Assembly (NCBI GenBank): GCA_947488295.1
Contig: CANKYU010000001.1
Location: 1-64,000, forward strand
Direction of reading: 5' to 3'
Length of the DNA: 64,000 nt
Origin: an uncultured Anderseniella sp.
GTDB lineage: Bacteria; Pseudomonadota; Alphaproteobacteria; Rhizobiales; Aestuariivirgaceae
A program made the translations under genes and the position numbers. Of the stretch, positions 8,391 through 17,447 are shown in pieces; the stretch's first letter is position 1, and every line of letters begins with the position of its first letter. The notes beneath the pieces were generated by a model that worked only from the letters and a program-made list of their open reading frames with translations, was not told where the DNA came from and searched no databases.

Positions 8391-8709
8391 ATCCATAGTC
8401 CGTTTACCGCCATCAGCAGAAGTCCAAAGCTGTTCTATCGGTTGCGCAGACAGTTCACAGCAATTCAATTCCTCGGTTGAATGATCCCTTGCTCCAAATC
8501 ATCAGGACAACATGGGCCAAGTTGAAACGAGTGTCCGCTGGAACTGCATCAGCGCAACGAAGGGTTGGATGTATTCGTGCTGACTTACAGGTTGTGCCAT
8601 GCATTGGAACTTTGATCGGGAAGATTCCGGACCCTTAGATTGCTGCCAGATTATGCCTTTGGCCGCACGATGTTGAACTGTCGGTAAACGCTGCACATTG
8701 GAGCAAGAG
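8391..8709. other. Intergenic gap, no gene seen
   Basis: About 320 bp between the hydroxylase-like gene and the M81 gene. No open frame with family features, no strong hairpin with a T-run and no repeat was recognised. It probably carries the M81 promoter. GGAG at 8700-8703 serves the next start. Confidence 0.5.
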
Positions 8710-10197
8710 ATGGGTTTCAGAGTTCTCACGGCCGAAGTTTCGCACGAAACAAACACATTCAGCCGCCTTCATACGGACGAAGAAGCCTTTCGTAACCGGC
8801 TTTTCCTGCTCGGCGAAGACGCTGTTGCCGAACGCCGGAATGCCAACACTGAAATTGCAGGTTTCCTCGATGTCGCAGGTGCCCGCGACTGGGACATTGA
8901 CCATGTGCTCAGTGCCGTGGCAGGCCCGAGCGGGTATGTTACTCGAGGAGCGTTCGATTGGATCTGCGGGCCGATTGTTGATCGGGCTTCTGAAGCTAAC
9001 CACAGTGGCATCCTTCTGGCGCTTCATGGCGCCATGGTGCCGGATTTTTGCGAAGACGGCGAAGGAGAGTTGCTGCAACGTATTCGTGCAGTAGTCGGCT
9101 CGTCCATACCGATTGCTTTGAGCCTCGACCCCCATGCCAACGTCACGCAACTGATGTGTGAACTCGCAGATATACTGGTCTCTTTCAATACCTATCCGCA
9201 CGTTGACATGCGTGATACCGGGCGGCAGGCCGCAAATATCCTGCACCGAACGATGGCAGGTGAAATCAAGCCACGAACACTAATGGCCCGCCCGCCCATG
9301 TTGAAGGAAACCAATGGCGGGCGCACCGACATCGGACCCATGATTGAACGCCTGGCCAAAGCGAGAACCTATGAGGCGCGAGATGATGTGTTCGCAGTAA
9401 GCGTCAATGGCGGGTTTGCCAGCGCAGATATTGCCGAGGTGGGTCCATCGGTTTTGGTCACTTGTGAGGGTGATTTTTCTGCGCACAACGATTTCGCAGA
9501 GGAAATCTCTGACGACATTTGGGCAAGGCGGAACGACGGCTTCAATACATACCTCACCGTTGAGGTCGCGGCGGCACTGGCAACGACATACCAGTCGGCG
9601 GAAGGGCCGCTGATTATCGCCGACTATGCGGACAATCCAGGTGGTGGCGCTTACGGCGATTCAACTGCACTGCTCGATGCACTGCTCACGGCAAAAGTCG
9701 ACGAAGCCTGTTTCGGTCCAATCGTCGACAGCAACACTGTTCAAGCCTTGTGTGGGTTGCCATCGGGCGCGCGGGTTAGTGTGGACCTGGGCGGTAAGAC
9801 AGACCCGGTGTTGGGCGGCGGACCGCTGCATCTGAATGCTGAGCTGGTTCACGTTTCTGATGGGCGCTTTATTGGTGATGGCCCCATAATGGGAGGTTTG
9901 CCAGGCAGTTTCGGTCCAAGTTTGGTCATCCGCGTTGACGGTATCGAAATAATTGTCACAAGTTTGCCAAGGCAAATAATGGACCTACAGCAATTCAAGG
10001 CGTTCGGCATATACCCGGAGTGCAAGCGCGTTGTCGCATTAAAGTCGATGCAACATTTCCGGGCAGCATTTACGCCTATCTCTGGCCAGATAATAGTTTG
10101 CGACAGTGGGGCGTTGTGCACCCCTAACTATACGCGAATGCAGTACGAGAACGTGCGCCGGCCAATTTTCCCACTAGATCAGATTGGGTTCACATGA
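8710..10197 (+). CDS. M81-family metallopeptidase (MlrC-like)
   Basis: M81/MlrC proteins are zinc enzymes first known for hydrolysing linearised microcystin; most relatives are uncharacterised amidases near peptide or amino-acid catabolic genes. I choose ATG 8710 because GGAG lies exactly 6 nt upstream; this gives 495 aa, the usual length. The N-terminal domain shows EVSHETNTFS, LALHGAMV, DPHANVT and SFNTYPHVDMRDTG, which carry the predicted Asp/His metal ligands. The C-terminal domain shows ADYADNPGGGAYGD and KSMQHFRAAF, both typical. No signal peptide is present, so it is cytoplasmic. It lies 609 bp before a DUF1611-racemase pair on the same strand. The product may be a D-amino-acid-containing peptide or amide, but the substrate is inference. 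Confidence 0.92.
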   Translation: MGFRVLTAEVSHETNTFSRLHTDEEAFRNRLFLLGEDAVAERRNANTEIAGFLDVAGARDWDIDHVLSAVAGPSGYVTRGAFDWICGPIVDRASEANHSGILLALHGAMVPDFCEDGEGELLQRIRAVVGSSIPIALSLDPHANVTQLMCELADILVSFNTYPHVDMRDTGRQAANILHRTMAGEIKPRTLMARPPMLKETNGGRTDIGPMIERLAKARTYEARDDVFAVSVNGGFASADIAEVGPSVLVTCEGDFSAHNDFAEEISDDIWARRNDGFNTYLTVEVAAALATTYQSAEGPLIIADYADNPGGGAYGDSTALLDALLTAKVDEACFGPIVDSNTVQALCGLPSGARVSVDLGGKTDPVLGGGPLHLNAELVHVSDGRFIGDGPIMGGLPGSFGPSLVIRVDGIEIIVTSLPRQIMDLQQFKAFGIYPECKRVVALKSMQHFRAAFTPISGQIIVCDSGALCTPNYTRMQYENVRRPIFPLDQIGFT

Positions 10198-10623
10198 ACC
10201 CACATCGCTCAGGAAGATGCAGCTCTTGAGTTGAGCCAGTTTGGCTGGTTTACCGAGGAGGTTCGCAACTGGATTGCAGCTGTCAGTGCACAAATAACAT
10301 ACATGGAATAGTGGCAGCTTCGTTGTGATGCCAAAAAACAGAGCAACTCCGCCGGACGCCGACTGCCTGCACTTGAAGAAACTGCCCCGCTGCAGTTTGA
10401 GCCGACTGTGAACCAACATTCGAACCTGACCGACCACTCTCACAAACCATGCAAGGTAATCCGGGATAGTGTGTTATTGGTACTGGATACTGCAGCGATC
10501 ATCTATATCTGTTTAGGTGCCGACCGCAGTTTATTGCGCAATTTCGTGTACGGGTGAAACCCGTCGGATCGCAATAAGATTATGGCGTCTATAAGACTAG
10601 TTGCCAACACGCCAGACGCGGTG

Positions 10624-10640
10624 CCTCGAACCTTTCGAGG
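10624..10640. promoter_or_regulatory. Inverted repeat CCTCGAA-CCT-TTCGAGG
   Basis: A perfect 7-bp inverted repeat with a 3-nt centre, about 165 bp before the DUF1611 start. No T-run follows, so it is not an obvious terminator; it may be an operator or a small hairpin in the leader. Confidence 0.35.
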
Positions 10641-10742
10641 GCAAGGTGTCAAACCTCTTTAGCTTTAATACCGGCGAACATCCGGCCATTGGCAACGACC
10701 ACAAATACAGACTGTTTTGATGTCTTCCGCCATCACGATCAA

Positions 10743-10785
10743 GAACAAAAATTGTTCAGCTGGTGCAATCCTGTTGCTGGCAACA
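10743..10785. promoter_or_regulatory. Paired palindromes before the DUF1611 gene (operator candidates)
   Basis: GAACAA-AAA-TTGTTC (10743-10757, 6-3-6) and TGTTGC-TG-GCAACA (10772-10785, 6-2-6) lie side by side, 22-64 bp before the ATG. Either could be a repressor site near the transcription start. The second resembles the TGTTGC/GCAACA sites in front of mmsA at 30.1 kb. No regulator gene is adjacent. Confidence 0.4.
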
Positions 10786-10806
10786 ATTACCATTTAGGGA
10801 ACTGAC

Positions 10807-12006
10807 ATGACTTCCATGACACATGTTGATCAATCCATATCACCAAGCAATCACAATCGCCTTTCTGTGGTGAAAGATCCCGAGTCGGTGGTTCGGTTTC
10901 CGATGCCCAGCGAAACAAAGCAGAACAACACCGCGATCGTTTACTGTGAAGGTAACTTCGGCGAAATCGATGGCAAGACGGCTAACGGACTGGTCCGGCA
11001 TTCAGAGAAATACAAAATATTGTCTGTCATTGACAGCGAAAAAGCCGGGCTCGATTCTGGTGTCGTGCTGGGAGATGCGCCGAACGGCATTCCCATTTTC
11101 CGCAACCTCGCCGAAGCGCTGGCACAGGCTGATAACCTGCCTGGCTTTTTCATTTTTGGCATGGCGCCATCGAGCGGCATGCTGTCAATACTTGAACGTA
11201 ATCTTATAATCGAGGCCATGAGTCACGGCATAAACATCGTAAATGGTTTGCATGAGTTTCTCAATGACGACCCGGTGTTTGCTGCAGCATGCGCGGCTCA
11301 CAACGTTAACATTGTGGACATCCGCAAACCCCGCGCCAAAAAAGACCTACGTCTGTTCAGTGGCAGAATCAACGATGTCACCTGTCCGCGCATCGCGGTG
11401 CTTGGTACGGATTGTGCCATCGGCAAACGTACGACAGCGACCATTCTGACGCGGGCGCTAAACGAACAAGGTGTAAAGGCGACTATGGTGGGTACGGGTC
11501 AAACCGGTTTGATTCAGGGCGCCCGGCACGGTATCGCACTCGATGCGGTGCCTTCCCAGTTTTGCTGCGGCGAGTTGGAAGCTACGATCATTGAGGCGTT
11601 CGAAGCCGAAAATCCCGATGTCATAATAATCGAGGGACAAGGCGCACTTAGTCACCCGGCATTTTCAACATCAGCATTCATTCTGCGCGGAAGCTGCCCC
11701 CACAGTGTTGTGCTACAGCATGCGCCCGGACGGATCGGTCGTTGCGACTTTGAGCAAATGCCGATGCCTGACCCCGCCGGAGAGATTAACTTGATCGAGA
11801 CGTTTGCCGATACCAAGGTTATCGGTCTTACGATCAACCATGAAAACATGACAAGTGGCGAAGTCGATCTGGCAATCACCCGCTTTGCAGACGAGCTTGG
11901 TATTCCGGTAACTGATGCGCTGACGAGGCCCTCAGATCATCTGGTAGAGATGGTTGTCTCATCTTTCCCGCAACTCAGAAAGAAGCTGAATGTCAGCACC
12001 AATTGA
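10807..12006 (+). CDS. DUF1611 family protein, DgcN-like (possible D-amino-acid N-acetyltransferase)
   Basis: DUF1611 proteins have an N-terminal Rossmann-like domain and a C-terminal P-loop domain. One member, DgcN, was reported to N-acetylate D-glutamate in a catabolic route. This 399-aa protein shows the P-loop LGTDCAIGKRTT (199-210), then GTGQTGLIQGARHG (229-242), and EGQGALSHPAF (276-286), all typical of the family. About 40 extra N-terminal residues (MTSMTHVDQS onward) precede the conserved part. AGGGA lies upstream of ATG 10807; ATG 10816 is an alternative. Its stop overlaps the TTG start of the racemase gene by 4 bp (TTGA), so the two proteins are made together. Known DgcN genes pair with DgcA, an enolase-superfamily racemase; here the partner is a PLP racemase instead. 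The exact substrate is not inferable. Confidence 0.85.
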   Translation: MTSMTHVDQSISPSNHNRLSVVKDPESVVRFPMPSETKQNNTAIVYCEGNFGEIDGKTANGLVRHSEKYKILSVIDSEKAGLDSGVVLGDAPNGIPIFRNLAEALAQADNLPGFFIFGMAPSSGMLSILERNLIIEAMSHGINIVNGLHEFLNDDPVFAAACAAHNVNIVDIRKPRAKKDLRLFSGRINDVTCPRIAVLGTDCAIGKRTTATILTRALNEQGVKATMVGTGQTGLIQGARHGIALDAVPSQFCCGELEATIIEAFEAENPDVIIIEGQGALSHPAFSTSAFILRGSCPHSVVLQHAPGRIGRCDFEQMPMPDPAGEINLIETFADTKVIGLTINHENMTSGEVDLAITRFADELGIPVTDALTRPSDHLVEMVVSSFPQLRKKLNVSTN

Positions 12007-13112
12007 CCACCCCGCGCCTTGAGATAGATCTCAGTAAAATCCACCATAATGCCAGTTTGCTTGTGAACCTGCTGGGCCGTCGCGGTATCTCGGTTTCGGC
12101 GGTGACCAAGGCTACGATGGGTCAGCCTGAAATCGCCGGACAGTTGCTGGCGGCAGGTGTGAGTGGACTTGCTGACTCTCGCATCGAAAACATCCAGACC
12201 ATACTTAGCGCTGCCATTAAAGCGCCGATGATGCTCATCCGTTCGCCGATGATTGGCCAGGCCGCTCTGGTCGTCAGGAGTGCAGACATAAGTCTTAATA
12301 CCGAGCTTGATGTGATCTCCGAGCTTTCAAAAGCAGCGTTGAAGATGGGGCGTACCCATGGCGTACTGCTGATGATCGAGCTTGGTGACTTGCGTGAGGG
12401 CATCATGCCGTCCGATCTGAACAAAGTGGTGCGTCGCACACTTGGCTTCCCCAACATTGTCCTTAAAGGTATCGGCACCAATCTGGCCTGCCGATGCGGC
12501 GTTGCACCAGACGCTGCCAATATGAGGGAGTTGTCAAATCTGGCAGACGAGATTGATGTAGTCTCCGGATTAGTTCTGCCAATTGTTTCTGGAGGAAATT
12601 CGAGCAACCTCCAGTGGGTGCTTGGAAGTGCCGATACGGGCCGGATCAATCACCTGCGCCTCGGTGACTCCATACTGCTCGGCCGCGACCCACTCAATCT
12701 CAAACCCATCGAAGGGCTTCATACCGATGCCTTCACGCTCGTTGCAGAAGTAATCGAATCCAAGATCAAGGGATCGCAGCCATGGGGCAAAATTGCCCGG
12801 ACCGCTTTTGGACCGGCGATTGCACCGACAGATCGTGGGGATATTCTCCAGGCCGTCCTGGCTCTGGGACGCATGGACACAGATCCGGATGGTCTCACAC
12901 CACCGTCCGGGATTGAAATTCTCGGATCGAGTAGCGATCACCTGATCGTGGATTCCGGTACTAAGCGCATGTCTGTCGGTACAGAGGTTGCCTTTCAACT
13001 CAACTACAGTGCGTTAATCCAAGCCATGGCCTCTCCATTCGTCACCAAAAAGTGTGCACACAGTACTGGTGAACGATATCAGACACTTGAGCCGGCGGGG
13101 TGCGTGGCGTAA
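12003..13112 (+). CDS. Alanine/ornithine racemase-family PLP enzyme
   Basis: A fold-type III PLP enzyme related to alanine racemase N-terminal-domain proteins, ornithine racemase and YhfX. The 369-aa product starts at TTG 12003, overlapping the DUF1611 stop. It begins with the family opening RLEIDLSKIHHNASLL, carries the PLP lysine Lys36 in SAVTKATMG, then GVSGLADSRIENI, LMIELGDLREGI, GIGTNLACRCGVAPD and SGGNSSN. Substrates in the family are free amino acids (Ala, Orn, Ser), which an N-acetylating partner such as DgcN would compete for or act after. It may racemise or epimerise the same amino acid the DUF1611 protein modifies. The final 25 residues (KKCAHSTGERY onward) look non-family and may be a lineage tail. 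Confidence 0.85.
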   Translation: MTTPRLEIDLSKIHHNASLLVNLLGRRGISVSAVTKATMGQPEIAGQLLAAGVSGLADSRIENIQTILSAAIKAPMMLIRSPMIGQAALVVRSADISLNTELDVISELSKAALKMGRTHGVLLMIELGDLREGIMPSDLNKVVRRTLGFPNIVLKGIGTNLACRCGVAPDAANMRELSNLADEIDVVSGLVLPIVSGGNSSNLQWVLGSADTGRINHLRLGDSILLGRDPLNLKPIEGLHTDAFTLVAEVIESKIKGSQPWGKIARTAFGPAIAPTDRGDILQAVLALGRMDTDPDGLTPPSGIEILGSSSDHLIVDSGTKRMSVGTEVAFQLNYSALIQAMASPFVTKKCAHSTGERYQTLEPAGCVA

Positions 13113-13500
13113 AGGCAATGGACACGCAAACTGAGGCTCACTCCAATATTTGGCTTGGTTCATAGTTTCACGATTAGTACAGATGTCCGCCAAGGGTTGA
13201 AGTGGGCTTTGCAATTGTTCGCACCAATGTCCGCTTCGTCCGCATTGCCGCCATCGACGGACCGCCGAGGCGATGTCTTTTGTTTGGCCCACCGGCAGGC
13301 AGGTCTTTCATTGCCACTGCACGTGGCAATGCACCACTTGTGGTGGGGCAAACCACGGCGTACTGCATAGTTGGCCAGCCGCCGCGAAAAGCTGGTCAAA
13401 TGAGTCAATCTTGTCGTCCTTTGGTATGAGCCACTGGTACTTGACGAAAGATTTGTCTAGAAGACGGCCATCACAAAAAATTCCATGGAGCCTATACCAG
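13113..13500. other. Intergenic region before acnA with AATGTCCGC-type sequence
   Basis: About 390 bp with several overlapping open frames in different phases and none with family features. ATGTCCGCC (13183) and AATGTCCGCTTCGTCCGC (from about 13227) recur here and recall words in the gaps at 5.4 kb and 47.0 kb. This may be a decayed repeat. The acnA promoter should be in the last 150 bp. Confidence 0.45.
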
Positions 13501-16200
13501 ATGACAGACCAGTCGCTTGACAGTTTCAAATGCCGCAAGACCCTCAAGGTGGGAAACAAGGCGTATGTCTACTATTCACTCAAGGCGGCTGAAAAAAACG
13601 GTCTCGATGGCATTTCATCCCTGCCGTCGTCCCTGAAGGTGCTGCTGGAGAATCTGTTGCGCCACGAAGACGGCCGCACGGTTACCAAGACCGACATCGA
13701 AGCCATGGCCAAGTGGGTCAAGGCCAAGGGCAAGTCCAAGCGCGAGATCGCGTTCCGTCCGGCCCGAGTGCTGATGCAGGATTTCACCGGCGTTCCCGCC
13801 GTCGTCGATCTGGCGGCGATGCGCGATGCCATGGTTGATCTCGGTGGCAATCCGAAGAAGATCAATCCGCTCGCTCCCGTCGATCTGGTCATCGACCACT
13901 CCGTGATGGTGGACTTTTTCGGTACCGCGGGCGCGTTCAAGAAAAACGTCAACATGGAATATGACCGCAATGGCGAGCGCTACAAGTTCCTGAAATGGGG
14001 TCAGGACGCATTTGACAATTTCCGCGTTGTCCCGCCCGGCACCGGTATCTGCCACCAGGTGAACCTTGAGTATCTGGCCAAGACCGTGTGGACCAAGAAG
14101 CAGAAAGTCAACGGCAAGGCGGCGACGGTTGCCTATCCTGACACGCTGGTCGGCACCGATTCACACACCACCATGGTCAACGGCCTGGCTGTGCTCGGCT
14201 GGGGCGTGGGCGGCATCGAAGCCGAAGCCGCCATGCTGGGACAGCCGATTTCCATGCTGATCCCGGAAGTGGTCGGGTTCAAGCTGACCGGCAAGCTGGC
14301 CAAGGGCACCACCGCGACGGATCTGGTGCTGCGGGTTGTCGAGATGCTGCGCCAGAAGGGAGTGGTCGGAAAATTCGTGGAATTCTATGGTCCCGGCCTC
14401 AGCAGCCTGTCGCTGGAAGACCAGGCCACCATCGCCAACATGGCCCCGGAATACGGTGCGACATGCGGTTTCTTCACAACATCCAACGAAACGCTGGAAT
14501 ACCTCAAGGGCACCGGGCGGGCCAAGGCCCAGGTGGACCTGGTTGAAAAATACGCCAAGACGCAAGGCATGTTCCGCACCAAGTCCACGCCGGACCCGGT
14601 GTTCACTTCAACCATCGCGCTTGATCTCGGTGACGTGGTGCCGGCGATTTCCGGGCCGAAGCGGCCGCAGGACCGGGTCATCCTGTCCGAGGCGACAAGC
14701 GCTTTTGCCACGGCAATGGAAACCGAGTTCAAGCAGGCAGACGAAATGTCAAAGCGTTACGAGGTTGCCGGTGCGAACTATGATATTGGTCATGGCGACG
14801 TGGTCATCGCCGCGATCACATCGTGCACCAACACCTCCAACCCGTCGGTGATGATCGGTGCCGGACTGCTGGCCCGCAATGCCGCCAAGTTCGGCCTCAA
14901 GGTCAAGCCGTGGGTGAAGACGTCACTGGCGCCGGGATCGCAGGTGGTGACGGAGTATCTCAAGTCTTCCGGTTTGCAGAAAGACCTGGACAGGATGGGA
15001 TTTGACCTGGTGGGCTATGGCTGCACCACCTGTATCGGCAATTCCGGACCGCTGCCGGAAAACATCTCGGATGCGGTCAGGGAAAACAACCTGGTGGCCT
15101 GTTCGGTGCTGTCGGGCAATCGCAACTTCGAGGGCCGGGTCAATCCGGACGTGCGGGCCAACTACCTGGCCTCCCCACCGCTGGTGGTGGCTTACGCGCT
15201 GGCCGGATCCATGAACATCAACCTGACAACCGATCCGCTCGGCCATACGGCAAAGGGCGAGCCGGTTTACCTGGCCGACATCTGGCCGGACGCCAAGGAG
15301 GTTGCCGAGTTCGTGCGCAAGAACGTCACCCGCAAGGCCTATCAGAGCCGCTACAAGGATGTGTTCAAGGGCGATACCCAGTGGCGCAAGATCAAGGTCG
15401 ACGGCGGCATGACATACGGCTGGGAGTCAACCTCCACCTATGTACAGAACCCGCCGTATTTTGAAGGCATGAAGATGGAGCCGGATCCAATTCAGAATGT
15501 GGTGAACGCCCGCATTCTGGGCCTGTTCAGGGATTCCATCACCACTGACCATATTTCACCTGCGGGATCCATCAAGGCGGAAGGCCCGGCCGGTGATTAC
15601 CTGACCGAGCACCAGATCCGCCCGATTGATTTCAACTCCTATGGCGCGCGTCGCGGCAATCATCAGGTGATGATGCGCGGCACCTTTGCCAATATCCGCA
15701 TCAAGAACCAGATGCTGTCGGGTGTCGAGGGCGGCTATACCAAACACTATCCGTCCGGCAAGCAGATGGCGATCTACGATGCGGCCATGAAGTACAAGGC
15801 TGAAGAGGTGCCGCTGGTGGTGTTTGCCGGCAAGGAATACGGCACCGGTTCTTCACGGGACTGGGCGGCCAAGGGCACGCGTCTTCTGGGCGTGCGGGCC
15901 GTGATTGCGCAGTCGTTCGAGCGCATTCACCGGTCAAACCTGATCGGCATGGGCGTGCTGCCCCTGCAGTTTGAAGGGGACGACAGCTGGGAAGCTCTGG
16001 GCCTGAAGGGTGATGAAACCGTTACCATCAACGGACTTGACGGCAAAATGAAGCCGCAGCAGACTTATGAGGTCGAGATCACGTCCGGCGGCAAGACCAG
16101 AACGGTTACCGTCAAGAGTCGGATCGATACGGCAGATGAACTGGACTATTTCACGAACGGAGGCATCCTGCCCTACGTGCTGCGCCAATTGGCAGCCTGA
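13501..16200 (+). CDS. acnA: Aconitate hydratase AcnA
   Basis: Aconitase converts citrate to isocitrate through cis-aconitate in the TCA cycle and contains a [4Fe-4S] cluster. From ATG 13501 the protein is 899 aa, the normal AcnA/IRP-type length; the frame continues upstream to 13273 but only through non-family sequence. Cluster ligands are Cys442 ([10 protein letters not shown]) and Cys508 and Cys511 ([11 protein letters not shown]). Other landmarks are [39 protein letters not shown], and the swivel-domain [20 protein letters not shown]. In Rhizobiales acnA is usually divergent from ccmA and followed by a DUF1223 gene; the latter is true here, the former is not. Confidence 0.98.
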   Translation: MTDQSLDSFKCRKTLKVGNKAYVYYSLKAAEKNGLDGISSLPSSLKVLLENLLRHEDGRTVTKTDIEAMAKWVKAKGKSKREIAFRPARVLMQDFTGVPAVVDLAAMRDAMVDLGGNPKKINPLAPVDLVIDHSVMVDFFGTAGAFKKNVNMEYDRNGERYKFLKWGQDAFDNFRVVPPGTGICHQVNLEYLAKTVWTKKQKVNGKAATVAYPDTLVGTDSHTTMVNGLAVLGWGVGGIEAEAAMLGQPISMLIPEVVGFKLTGKLAKGTTATDLVLRVVEMLRQKGVVGKFVEFYGPGLSSLSLEDQATIANMAPEYGATCGFFTTSNETLEYLKGTGRAKAQVDLVEKYAKTQGMFRTKSTPDPVFTSTIALDLGDVVPAISGPKRPQDRVILSEATSAFATAMETEFKQADEMSKRYEVAGANYDIGHGDVVIAAITSCTNTSNPSVMIGAGLLARNAAKFGLKVKPWVKTSLAPGSQVVTEYLKSSGLQKDLDRMGFDLVGYGCTTCIGNSGPLPENISDAVRENNLVACSVLSGNRNFEGRVNPDVRANYLASPPLVVAYALAGSMNINLTTDPLGHTAKGEPVYLADIWPDAKEVAEFVRKNVTRKAYQSRYKDVFKGDTQWRKIKVDGGMTYGWESTSTYVQNPPYFEGMKMEPDPIQNVVNARILGLFRDSITTDHISPAGSIKAEGPAGDYLTEHQIRPIDFNSYGARRGNHQVMMRGTFANIRIKNQMLSGVEGGYTKHYPSGKQMAIYDAAMKYKAEEVPLVVFAGKEYGTGSSRDWAAKGTRLLGVRAVIAQSFERIHRSNLIGMGVLPLQFEGDDSWEALGLKGDETVTINGLDGKMKPQQTYEVEITSGGKTRTVTVKSRIDTADELDYFTNGGILPYVLRQLAA

Positions 16201-16321
16201 CCGGGTTGTGTCATCTGTAGCGACACGATAGCAGGATCACGCGTCCGGTCTTGGAAATATCAAGGACAACTCACTCACTCGTGAGTAGCAGTTGAATGGT
16301 AGTTGGGTCATAAGTCAGCGT

Positions 16322-17095
16322 ATGGACAAATTGACACATATCTCCCGCCGCGGGCTGCTTGCCGGTGGTGCGGCCATCACCGCGGCGGCCGCGACAGGTC
16401 GGGCCGGGCCGGCTCTGGCATCGCGCGAGACCCCGGTCTTCGTGGAACTGTTTACGTCGCAGGGCTGCTCTTCGTGCCCGCCTGCCGATGCCTTCATGGG
16501 AGAGCTGATCCTGCGTCCGGGCGTCATTGGCGTGTCGATGAACGTCGATTACTGGGATTATCTCGGATGGCGCGACACGCTGGGTTCGGCGGCATTTTCA
16601 CGGCGCCAGAGGGAATATGCGACCCGGCGCGGTGACGGTCGGGTCTACACGCCGCAAATGGTGATCAACGGCCGCGCCCATGCGGTTGGTTCCCACAAGC
16701 AGGCAGTGATGAAAGAGGTGGAACAGCAGGCCGGTGTTCCTGATACCTATTTTGTGCCGATCAAGCTCTCGTCCAAGGGCGGAGAGCTGCATGTTGATGT
16801 GGCCGGCGGCCCGACGGATCGCATCATTCAGTCCTCAACGGTCTGGGTGATGTCGGTGGAACCGAAAGTCTCGGTAGCCATCAGGCGGGGTGAAAACACC
16901 GGCCGCAAGATCGACTACTACAATGTGGTCCGCCAGATGACGCCGATCGGCATGTGGAGAGGCGAGGCGGCCTCGTTCAACCTGCCCAAGGCGCAGATCG
17001 TCAACAAGCAGAACAGCATGTGCGTGGTGGTTCTGCAGGTCGACGGCGGCGGCCCCATCCTGGGCTGTGCCAAGATGGATGCGTCTGCTGCCTAA
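16322..17095 (+). CDS. DUF1223 protein with Tat-like signal (thioredoxin-like)
   Basis: DUF1223 proteins are exported thioredoxin-fold proteins of unknown role, commonly next to acnA in Rhizobiales. The 257-aa product (ATG 16322) has a twin-arginine signal SRRGLLAGGAAITAAAATG. The mature domain follows with FVELFTSQGCSSCPPADAF, where CSSC occupies the thioredoxin active-site position, then NVDYWDYLGWRD and YTPQMVINGR. A redox or metal-handling role in the periplasm is plausible. The ribosome site is weak. An in-frame start at 16292 adds ten residues ahead of the signal and is less likely. Confidence 0.9.
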   Translation: MDKLTHISRRGLLAGGAAITAAAATGRAGPALASRETPVFVELFTSQGCSSCPPADAFMGELILRPGVIGVSMNVDYWDYLGWRDTLGSAAFSRRQREYATRRGDGRVYTPQMVINGRAHAVGSHKQAVMKEVEQQAGVPDTYFVPIKLSSKGGELHVDVAGGPTDRIIQSSTVWVMSVEPKVSVAIRRGENTGRKIDYYNVVRQMTPIGMWRGEAASFNLPKAQIVNKQNSMCVVVLQVDGGGPILGCAKMDASAA

Positions 17096-17100
17096 GCCGA

Positions 17101-17140
17101 CACGGGTTCAACTGAACCCGTGGGGCTGTTTCAAAGCCCC
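17101..17140. terminator. Double hairpin between convergent genes
   Basis: CACGGGTTCA and TGAACCCGTG (17101-17110 and 17113-17122) form a perfect 10-bp stem with a 2-nt centre. A second hairpin, GGGGC with GCCCC (about 17122-17140), follows. They lie between the DUF1223 gene and the convergent DUF1330 gene and overlap the latter's end. Neither has a long T-run, so function as a bidirectional terminator is inferred from position. Confidence 0.55.
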
Positions 17141-17418
17141 TCTACAATAACGAACTGGCCATTGGCCGCGCCGGCGCGCTGTTCGCGGGCGGCAGTGTAT
17201 TCCGGTGAGTTGTAGAAGGTGCGGGCGGCATCCATGTCGGGAAACTGCAGGATCACGACCCGGCGGCTTTCATCGTCTCCCTCGACGGTCTCAACCGCAC
17301 CGCCGCGGGCCAGATAACTACCACCATATTTGGCAATCGCTGCAGGCGCCGCAGCCTTGTAGTTTTCATACTGGTCGGCATTGGTCACATCAATGCGGGC
17401 GATGATATAGGCGGCCAT
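17131..17418 (-). CDS. DUF1330 family protein
   Basis: A 95-aa dimeric alpha-beta barrel-type protein of unknown function. It begins MAAYIIARIDVTNADQYENY and contains YLARGGAVETVEG, then RRVVILQFPDMDAARTFYNS and the ending GQFVIVEGL, all standard for DUF1330. AAGGAGA lies upstream of the start. The family resembles EthD/ABM small barrels that bind small aromatic or acyl molecules, but no substrate is known. It follows the threonine-dehydratase-like gene by 29 bp on the same strand and is probably co-transcribed. Confidence 0.93.
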   Translation of the reverse strand: MAAYIIARIDVTNADQYENYKAAAPAAIAKYGGSYLARGGAVETVEGDDESRRVVILQFPDMDAARTFYNSPEYTAAREQRAGAANGQFVIVEGL

Positions 17419-17447
17419 ATGGACGTCTCCTTATTGTTTAAACCCGG

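Larger units (their letters stand above)
10198..10806. other. Intergenic region upstream of the DUF1611 gene, with palindromes
   Basis: About 610 bp with no convincing gene; an 89-codon minus-strand frame at 10174-10443 looks random. It carries three separate inverted repeats in its downstream half (10624-10640, 10743-10757, 10772-10785), so it is probably the control region of the DUF1611-racemase operon rather than simple spacer. Base composition is nearer 50% G+C than the core genes, judged by eye. Confidence 0.5.

Noticed and set aside
10174..10443. 89-codon minus-strand frame after the M81 gene
   Set aside because: Random-looking composition and overlap with the M81 stop; no support.
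13273..13440. Cys-rich frame ([14 protein letters not shown]) hinting at a GFA-type zinc protein
   Set aside because: It is in frame with acnA but has no further GFA motifs and no ribosome site; read as noncoding leader.
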